Shown: piece by piece, positions 56,670 through 64,000 of the stretch
How the letters are laid out: every line of letters starts with the position of its first letter
How positions within the stretch are numbered: position 1 is the first letter of the stretch
Assembly: GCA_902806575.1 (NCBI GenBank)
Contig: CADCXD010000009.1
Span: forward strand, 1,798,001 to 1,862,000
Length of the DNA: 64,000 nucleotides
Direction of reading: 5' to 3'
Source: Jackrogersella multiformis
Taxonomy: Eukaryota > Ascomycota > Sordariomycetes > Xylariales > Hypoxylaceae
The notes under the pieces: generated by a model
Database searches by the model: none
What the model saw: the letters and a program-made list of their open reading frames with translations, nothing else
Told to the model about the DNA's origin: nothing
Program-made: the position numbers and the translations under genes

Positions 56670-59600
56670 TCACGCGTAAGTCCGTCTCCCCTTCTCCAGA
56701 TCCTCGCTCAGCCGCCTATTGCAACTCCTATCGCGGCTGGGCCTCGGCCAGGGCGCCGCGGCGCCCCCGCTCCCGAAGCTGATCTTCCGCGCGCCCCTCC
56801 CTGCGAACGACACGGGGGACAGCCTGGCCGCGGCGTAGTACTCATCGCCGCGCTCGCGGCTGTGCCTGGGTCGTATCATCGTGGGCAGGCCGCCGTCCGC
56901 CAGCGGCTCTCTGCCTGCGCGGTGAGACGACAGCGAGGTTTTCGGCTGCACGATATGCGTATCCTCTTCCGAGGGCGCCTTCTCGCCGTCGGGGTGTTCG
57001 GATCTCTGCCTCTTCTGCTTTCCCCTCGCCCCGAACCAGCTGCTCCCCGTGTCAAGCACGCCCCTCACCGCATCGGAGATATCCGTAACGGCGAACGCCA
57101 TGGCGATGAGCGGGATGCTGATCCCCAGCCCGATGCCGAACATGTACTTGCTCACGTAGCCGATTGTCAGCGGTCCCTGCTGCCACTCCTCCAGGTTGAT
57201 GGCGAAGAACGCAGCGATGAAGCTCATCGGCAGGAAGATGATGGTGACGATGGTGAAAACCATGACGGTCTGCCCCTGCTTCGCCGCGATCACCGCCTGG
57301 TCCCCCGCGAACCGTGCCTCCAACGCGTTCGAGTGTTTCTGTTTCAGATCCAGGAGGTCCGTCAGATTTTGGTAGAGCGATCCGGCCTGATTGTCCATCC
57401 TCTCGAGGTCCTTCTGCCGGATTTCGAGTCCGCGCAGCTGCTCGCGCGAGCGTTTGCGGATCTCGGCGACGGCCGCCTCGGTGGCGCGGCGGTGGATGGC
57501 CCCCGCATCGCCGTTGATGCAGCTGCTGTTGCGCAGCTCTTCCGTGACCTGGTCCTCGAAGTCAGCGAGCGTGGCTAGCTGGGCGTCTAGGAGGCCCATG
57601 ATGATGCCTAGCTCGTCGCGGATGTCCTTTATCTCGGCTAGCAGCGACGTCTCAACGCCGATGTCGAGGAGTGCATCCGGAAACTGGTTCATTGTGCCAC
57701 CTTCGTATTCGTCAGGTGACCCGAAGGAAGGGAGACGTGCGGGTCGGGCTATGTTACGTCTTCGACGGTGATAGTGGAGCCATTTAGCTGACTGGGCCGA
57801 AGCCTGGTTGAATCGACTAAACAGCTTGCTTTCCCTGTCCGTGACAAGACCGATGGAGCTCTCGAACATATCTAAAAATTGAAAATCCTGGTTGTCGAGT
57901 CGGTGCCGATCGAACGTTCCGGAACATCGGCTAGTTATTAGCATCGCAAGATCATCTGATACAAGTTAGTATCCCAGGGAGATGGAAATGTACCCGTAGT
58001 TATTATCTACCGAAAGGGTAATAGACAACAGACACAAGCGTCAGAGTTTTCATTACATACTACGGATTATATTAGCAATGCTATCAGAGACGTAGATGAG
58101 TAGGTCCCTATTCAATAAAATGTTATACGTACCACACAGACCCAATTGGCGGTCGGGTCTTAGCATTTGTCTCCTCAATAATGCCGTCCAGAACATTCAA
58201 CGGGTCTTGTTTGGGCTGGTCCCAGCGCTGTGGGAAGCATGTAATAACAAGATCTAGTGCGTGTAAGCCACACCTTCACCTAACATCCTTAACATACGTA
58301 TTTACCTTTCCCAATGATCCAGAGCCACAGCTGATCGACCATAAACACCTTGGGCTCCTTGTTGTTTCTCTTACAATACCGGTAGACCACTTGATCTATA
58401 TCCCTAGCCGACGTGTCGATACCGTGGTAGAAGAACTGATCTAATGTCCTACGCGGATGGAGACGCGGCTCACTTTTCAGATATGCGTTGACGATGAGAG
58501 AGTCCCGAGAGGAGTTATCCAAGATTTGCCGATCCTCGTAAACGTTTTTGATAGCACGGCTCATCTTGCGGCGCCGCTCATCTGTCTCGTAGTGTAAGAA
58601 GGGCATCTTGGGAAGGTCAGCACATCCAGTTTTTTACTAAAGTGCTATGAGGTTCTTACAAATAAGACTATCTTCCCACTCGAAGCTGCGAACCTAGGTG
58701 TCTCCCAAGCAAGGGGAGCTTGGGACTTGCCACTCAAGCTACTTGCGACGCTATCTTGTCTCTGAGGTGGATGGCCCGGTGGACCTTTCATTCGCTTATG
58801 TTTCTTAGGATGTCGCTCAGCGAGTAGCTCTGACTTACTCTTTTTCTTAGCTGGCACGTCATCCTCGAAATACTCACTTTGCTTCTTAAGGGGTGAGTCC
58901 CCCGCTCCGCCGCCGCCTTGGGCCGACCCAGTGCTAACGTCTGATGGTTCTTCGGACAATGGAGCTAAAGATGATTTATCCTCCTTCATGTCGGCTCGGC
59001 GCGAGGAGATACGATTAGAAAATGTCCTCATGAAATGAGCATGCGCATGCTGCCCTTGGTGTTCCTGGTCGAAGCATTTCTCCAGCGCCTTGAAGGCTTC
59101 AATATCTCGGTGTCCAGCCTCGATGAAGGATTTGGCAAGTAGGGTCTAGTAAACAGTGAGCTAACGAAGGTGCAACACAAAGGTGCCCAAATACCTCAAC
59201 CCATGCTATCTATATAACGTGTTAGTCCTTGGTACCATATTGAAGAAGAGTCGGCCACATTGTACATTATTTGCAGGCAGATGGATCCACCGAAAATCCG
59301 GCTTATACTTGATATTCTTTGTTAGAGTAGGAACCTTTGGCTTGTTGTTCTCGTGATCCCATCCGTATAGGAGATCGTAGACAGAACACTTAGAGACAAG
59401 CTGTTTCTTCTCAAACTGCCCGAAGTCGACGATAGTGGCATCGAAAGCTTGGCATGCTCGCTGCGCGATTGGGGATAAGCGGTCGACACCTCGTGCGGGC
59501 GAGAGCAGCTGAACAATATCGGCGTGATTTCTCTCGGCAGCACAGAGCATAGCTGTGCGGTTAAAGCCATCCTTGACAGATAAATTTACGTCGTTTCGAG

Positions 59601-60534
59601 TTAGTATGAGCCGCACAACCTCCTCGCACCCATTGAAAGCGGCCCAATGCAATGGCGTCATCCCGTTAGAAAGCACAGCGTTCACATTAGCATCTGTTTG
59701 AAGTAGCAATGCAACAATCGGTGCATAACCGCTCTGGGCAGCGTTGTGAAGGGGAGTCCAACCGCCGTCACTAACAGCACCGGGATCAGCTTCATAGCTA
59801 AGGAGATGCTTTACCGTTTCTTCATGTTGCTCCTTGTGAGTGCTCTCGGAAGCGAGATGTAAAGCAGTCCTCCCGCGGTTATTCGTAGCATCTACGTTGG
59901 CATGATTTTCCAGCAGGACACGAGCAAGTTCGGAATTTCCATTAGTAGCAGCCCATAGGAGCGGCGTCCGACCAATCTGATCTTTGACTTCCAGATTAGC
60001 GCCGTTACTTAGGAGTAATTTCAGAGTCTCGATAGTCCATTTTCCCTTCCCAGGCTTCTCCGAAGCTAAGAACAGCAAGGGAGACCGCCCTTCCTTGTCT
60101 TGCGCTTCGACATTCGCATGTCCATCTAGTAAAATCTCGACCACCTTATTATACCCTTTGAGACAGGCACTAAATAGGGCCGTCTGTCCACCGCGGTTAC
60201 GCCCATTCGGATCAGCACCGCGCTTCAGCAGTTCGGCCACGACATCGACTTGTCCTCCTTCGGCGGCCTTTACCAAGGCGGGGACTTCATTATCCCGTCT
60301 AGGATTCACCTCGGCGCCATGATCGAGTAGGAGCTGGACGATGGAAAGCTTGCCGCGCGCAGCAGCTTTCTGGAGAGATTGACGAAGGGCGTCGTGGTCT
60401 GTACTAGAGGTCCACGGCGGATCCTCAGCAAGTATGTCGCGAACTCTAGCCTCGTTAGCCTGAGCAGAAGCAGCGATGAGTCTCAGTTGTCGCGCGTCTG
60501 GTTGGGTACTTGCTACGCTGGCTTGGCTGGCCAT
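56670..60534 (-). CDS. ankyrin-repeat protein with C-terminal CorA-like transporter domain
   Basis: Model (minus strand): 59266..60534, 59195..59209, 58660..59145, 58306..58606, 58133..58253, 58064..58080 and 56670..57955; about 1164 residues. The second exon is a 15-nt microexon (IAWVE) needed to rebuild LPANN-IAWVE-TLLAK. The 17-nt exon is uncertain: a 44-nt version (58064..58107) also fits in phase but would leave a 25-nt intron. Domains in order: about nine ankyrin repeats (residues ~45-345); the conserved RWIHLPANN...FDQEH linker; a Ser/Lys-rich stretch; the MPFLHYETDERRR / MVDQLWLWII / FPQRWDQP block typical of fungal CorA-like proteins; a coiled coil; two membrane helices (MVFTIVTIIFLPMSFIAAFF and YMFGIGLGISIPLIAMAFAV); a basic tail. 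The metal-channel GMN motif is not present (AINLEEW instead), so magnesium transport is doubtful. Ankyrins may bind partner proteins; function unknown. Confidence 0.85.
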
Positions 60535-61182
60535 TACAAGAGAGTCGGAGGGAGGTGGGCGGGGGACGATGAACCTATCACAAACAGACCGCCATAACTT
60601 GGGATATTAAGTAGCATGAAGATCTACAATATAGATTGCTACGTTCCACGAAATCGTAGTTGTCTTACGATTTCGGAGGCGGGGAGGGTCACACGAATAT
60701 TGTAAGCTCGTGGATGTCGCGAATCGCGATCAATGTCGCGGTACCATCTGCATTGACCTTCCCTAGGCTGCTAGGTAAGCAGGGGAAGTTGCAGGGCAGC
60801 CCACTCTGCCAGGGTGCAGGTGGGGGCAAAAAAAACCTTTTAGGGGCAAACTACGAAGGAGAACCTGGCAATTGGTAAAGTCAAACTTAAACGATCTATC
60901 CTGCCATCCTACCGATCCATATCACCGATTGAATGGTAGCTCTCGGCAGCCCGGGTACCTTCAACGGTCGCAGCGGTCACTACCTACACCACCTTCTCAA
61001 ATTCAAAACTCAGAACTCAGAACTCATGAAATAACTGCTTAAAACAATCATAATACAACCATTTAACCCATACCCTTGCGGCAGAACCACTCACCGCCTT
61101 TCTTATCTAATCAGTGGATCCACGCCCTCGAAGCTACATACCTAATGTACTAAAACAATAAGTACATAGCTAATGACTTAAG

Positions 61183-61270
61183 TCTCGGGCTAGTGGTATT
61201 GAGACTTGCTTATCGTTTGGTCTGCATAATCAAATCCGCAGGTGGCCGTGGTTCAATCCCCGATCGAGAG
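61183..61270 (+). other. tRNA-like relic (degenerate tRNA or tRNA-derived element)
   Basis: TCTCGGG at the 5' side can pair with ATCGAGA at the 3' side (six of seven, one G-T). A good RNA polymerase III B-box (GGTTCAATCCC) and an A-box-like GGGCTAGTGG are present, and T-runs follow from about 61290. ACTTG can pair with CAGGT as an anticodon stem enclosing CTTAT, with an intron-like insert whose CATAA could pair with it, as in intron-containing tRNA-Ile(TAT). However, the T stem has three mismatches and the D arm does not fold, so a working tRNA is unlikely. Confidence 0.35.
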
Positions 61271-61738
61271 GTTCTTGTTAAGTCACAACTTCTTTTTTTT
61301 TATTTTACCACCTATTATACTTGAAGAATTAAACGACTCGGAATTCAATCCGTGCAACACGGGTCTAGTCTATCATCACATAAGCTGATAGGTAATCCCG
61401 TTACGGTTACTAATTATTAGAAGCCCATAATTCCTTATTGTACTTACTCGACATTTAGACACTAAACAGGTAGTGACATATGTAGTGCCATACATACCTA
61501 GGTACCTACCCCATTATTAGGGTACTACTATGTAGATCATACCTACATATAGGTACCTAGGTACTAATTAGGTACTGGCACTGGCTACACAATGAAAAGC
61601 TCTAGATAATAAACTACGGTATACCAGACAAAAGCCAGATTCTAAGCCGTACTCATGCATATCTTACCGTACCACGCAAATCATAAGTGATACCAAAGCG
61701 GGAAGGATTCAAAAACTTGATCCCTCTTAAGTACCTAA

Positions 61739-61763
61739 GGTAGGTAGGTAGGTAGGTAGGTAG
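61739..61763. repeat. (GGTA)6 simple repeat
   Basis: Six consecutive GGTA units, an extension of the CCTAGGTA motif that is common in this window. Confidence 0.85.
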
Positions 61764-61897
61764 AGTTATTAGGTACATGGGTAATCTACATAATATTTGT
61801 GTGTATAATAGCAGTTAGGAAGGCCGTGATCTCATTTGGGCAACACAATTAAAAAAAAGCCCAGTTCTCTAAGACGAAGAACCCGCTTGTCCAGTAA

Positions 61898-63296
61898 TTA
61901 AAAAAGCATTTTGGGATGCCGCCTTAATCTGGTATCTTTTTGCCGTTTTTCTTGCTTGCCTTCCTTAATGTCCTGCCTCATCTTTGCTAGTTCGGCCAGC
62001 ATCTTCTCGATCTCTTTATGTTCGGCCACTGCTGTCGCATTGTCCAGTGCCCGCTTCTCATCTAACCACGCCATATACTCCTCGTCTTTCCGCTCATCGT
62101 CACCGTCGTCGAGGATTCCCTGAACAGGCTCGGGGGGCTGTAGGAAGCCTCTTGCATCGGCCTCAATAATAGCCTCGTACATTTTGGTGGCCATCATTTC
62201 GTATCCGGGAGTACCAGGATGCATACCGTCAGAAGCCAGGTTCCCATCTTGAATTCCATCCGGACCTTGCATCTCAGCGAGCACTACCGGTAACTCTTGA
62301 GTTTTATATATGCGCGCCAGCCTTCGGATCTGCGGGTTTACCCTCCAGACGTCCTCTCTGCCGTTAAACCGCGTATCCCAGGTAGGGAGGATGGTGCACA
62401 TGACAATAGTCGACCTTGGGGATGCCTCAAGGAGATACTGGACTAGGGCGTCGTATCGCTTGTAGAAGTTATCAATGTCGACATGCTGGAAACAATCATT
62501 GGATCCAGCGTTGATGAGAAATAGGTTGGGCTTCGACTTTGGAACAGCCTTCCGGGCGTTGCCGTGGATGGTCGCAGTGACGACTCCGGGATATGCCTCG
62601 ATGTCGTTATCAGTCATGTTTCCGAGGCGCTGGGTACCGACGAAGTTGACTTTATTACCGATGGTCGTCAACCTCTCGCGCAGCGGGCGACGGAAACCGT
62701 TGTTATCGATGCCCTCCTCAGGACTGTCGCCACGCGTTGTCGACGCGCCAAGTGCCATGATACGAAGCGGGATTCCATTAGCAAGTGGCAGCTCGTGGCC
62801 TGGTCGAGCATACGGCTTGGTCCTTACGGTAGAACTAGTGGCGCCGCTGGATAGCTCGGTAGGGAAGGCGGCGACATTATGTGATGAGGAGGAGTTGGTG
62901 GCCGTGTCGCTCGAAGGATAAGAAACTTGAACGGTACCATTACCAGTGACGTAACTGACACCAGCCTTGAAGTTGTCGCCTAAACTATCCAGCCTGTGAC
63001 CCCATTCATTGTCGACGTTGACGGTACCAGAAAAGAGTAGGACTATGAATTGGTCAGTCGCATGTGTAGAGTGCCAAGGTACCTACCCTACCTACCTAGG
63101 TAGGTATGTAGATAGATAGAATAGATAGAATAAATTTCTAAGAACTGCAGGGGTCAAGACTAAGTGCATACTGCATACCTATGAGAAATAACGGCAAGCC
63201 CAACAATATGAGCGACCGCCTTCGTGCCAAGACCATCGAAACGTATGGGCTCGAAGAGAAGTGACGAGGAAACTTGTCCATAATCAATCTCTTCAT
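61898..63296 (-). CDS. membrane-anchored SGNH/GDSL hydrolase
   Basis: Model: exons 63179..63296 and 61898..63042, 420 residues. The frame stays open well upstream of the internal ATG at 62758, and the intron (GTATGC donor, TTCATAG acceptor) joins GLPLFLI to VLLFSGTVNVDNEWG. This creates an N-terminal signal anchor (about residues 28-47) behind Arg-rich cytoplasmic sequence. Residues ~45-130 are an unrecognised Ser/Thr/Asn-rich lumenal segment. The SGNH fold follows: block I GAST (about 138-141, nucleophile Ser), block III NAGSND (about 217-222), and block V DGMHP (Asp ~311, His ~314). The C-terminus is a charged, probably helical tail. It likely hydrolyses esters in the secretory pathway or at the cell surface; the substrate is unknown. 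The start ATG at 63296 is the best in-frame candidate, with further ATGs at 63281 and 63236. The intron carries a TACCTAGGTA palindrome. Confidence 0.8.
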
Positions 63297-64000
63297 TACT
63301 CTTGCGAATGTTGCGCGGCGCGCGAATACACCAGAATAGACCAGTCGTCCAAAATTAATCCAGTCGTCCACGCTGACCCCACAATATTATCAGTACCGTT
63401 GTAATGTACGCGTAAGCCTCCGTCTCAAATGAAGAGAAAAAGGGAAAAAAAGGGAGGGAGGGTAGGAATGGTAAGATCACAAAAAAATTAAGTGTATGGC
63501 CAAAGGAGGGAATGAATGAAAACGAGCGAGGATGGTGATATACGACTAGGTATTCGCGATATCACACACAGGCACAGGGACAAATAATTCCCATCGTTCG
63601 TACAGTACAGTATTAAAATAAAAAAAAGGAGAGCAGATACGCGAACGCGAACGCTCAGGCAAATTTTGAGATTTTAGGGCGATATAGGGAGAGAGGAAAC
63701 ATCAAACATTGAAATTGAAAAAGGAAGAGGGCTCCTATTTTTATCTAAAGATGCAACATGATGCCGTTTCTTCCGTCCTTTTGCCAAGAATGAATGCCAA
63801 GATCAATCGTGTCCCAAAAACTAAGATCGACATTTTTCAACTGCCAAGACGTCGGGGATGGGGGGATGGGGGATGGCGATAGGTGAAGGTGAATTTATTT
63901 CTTTGATGGTTTTGCTCCTACCGTCCTCCAGTCCCTCCAGTCCTCCAGTCCTCCAGTCCTCCATCCTTTTAGTCGCCCAGGTCGCGGTCTTTTGCATGCG
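63297..64000. other. upstream region of the SGNH hydrolase gene
   Basis: Purine-rich tracts and short repeats, including the CTCCAGTC repeat near the end. No gene is supported to the window edge. Confidence 0.45.
63924..63964. repeat. tandem 8-bp repeat (CTCCAGTC)
   Basis: About five units of CTCCAGTC, one with an extra C. Confidence 0.85.

Larger units (their letters stand above)
60535..61897. other. intergenic with a tRNA-like relic
   Basis: Promoter of the ankyrin-CorA gene and 3' region of the SGNH hydrolase gene. It contains TACCTAGGTA palindromes (near 61500 and 61555), a (GGTA)n run at 61739-61763 and the tRNA-like sequence at 61183-61270. No protein gene is supported. Confidence 0.5.

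Noticed and set aside
1..64000. CRISPR arrays, bacterial operons or integrated prophage
   Set aside because: No spaced direct repeats of that kind; introns and gene families are eukaryotic.

Overview
The window looks like nuclear DNA of a filamentous ascomycete (Pezizomycotina, most likely Sordariomycetes). Genes carry short introns of about 45-140 nt with GTNNGN donors and, in several, CTAAC-type branch sites. The phytoene synthase/lycopene cyclase is the fused fungal type. There is a HET-domain pseudogene, an ankyrin-CorA protein and a cryptochrome DASH with an RG-rich tail. One LTR retrotransposon carries the signature of repeat-induced point mutation (RIP). The species cannot be named from the sequence. 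All exon coordinates below were worked out by hand from splice signals and reading phase.

Layout. 1-3969: AT-rich gene-free DNA. 3970-13094: a C2H2 zinc-finger protein, an 80-residue unknown protein, GPI2 (GPI-anchor synthesis) and an unknown single-pass membrane protein. 15805-18211: a divergent annexin with a charged repeat tail. 19086-30803: a light- and pigment-related block holding a broken HET gene, phytoene desaturase (al-1), phytoene synthase/lycopene cyclase (al-2), a mitochondrial-type hotdog thioesterase and cryptochrome DASH. 30804-37184: a 6.4-kb gene-free stretch rich in TACCTAGGTA palindromes. 37185-43707: a C2H2 zinc-finger protein with an N-terminal membrane segment, a secreted alpha/beta-hydrolase-like protein and an ELL-associated-factor (EAF) homologue. 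45421-51554: an LTR retrotransposon of 6134 bp, destroyed by RIP. 51555-63296: a dioxygenase remnant, a CCDC97-like protein, tRNA-Gly(GCC), a large ankyrin-CorA gene, a tRNA-like relic and a membrane-anchored SGNH hydrolase.

How the genes fit together. al-2 makes phytoene and later cyclises the desaturated product; al-1 does the desaturation. They sit in tandem on the minus strand, and cry-DASH, a blue-light flavoprotein, lies 2.5 kb beyond al-2 on the same strand. Two GATCGA hexamers, resembling White-Collar-type light elements, lie upstream of cry-DASH. This suggests a photoprotection neighbourhood, but co-regulation is inference. The remaining genes are mostly housekeeping or unknown and show no obvious shared pathway.

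Most unusual items: the membrane-tethered zinc-finger protein (37185-39158), the reciprocal RIP gradient across the two LTRs, the annexin with degenerate calcium loops and a long RE/RS tail, and the dense intergenic-only TACCTAGGTA palindromes.
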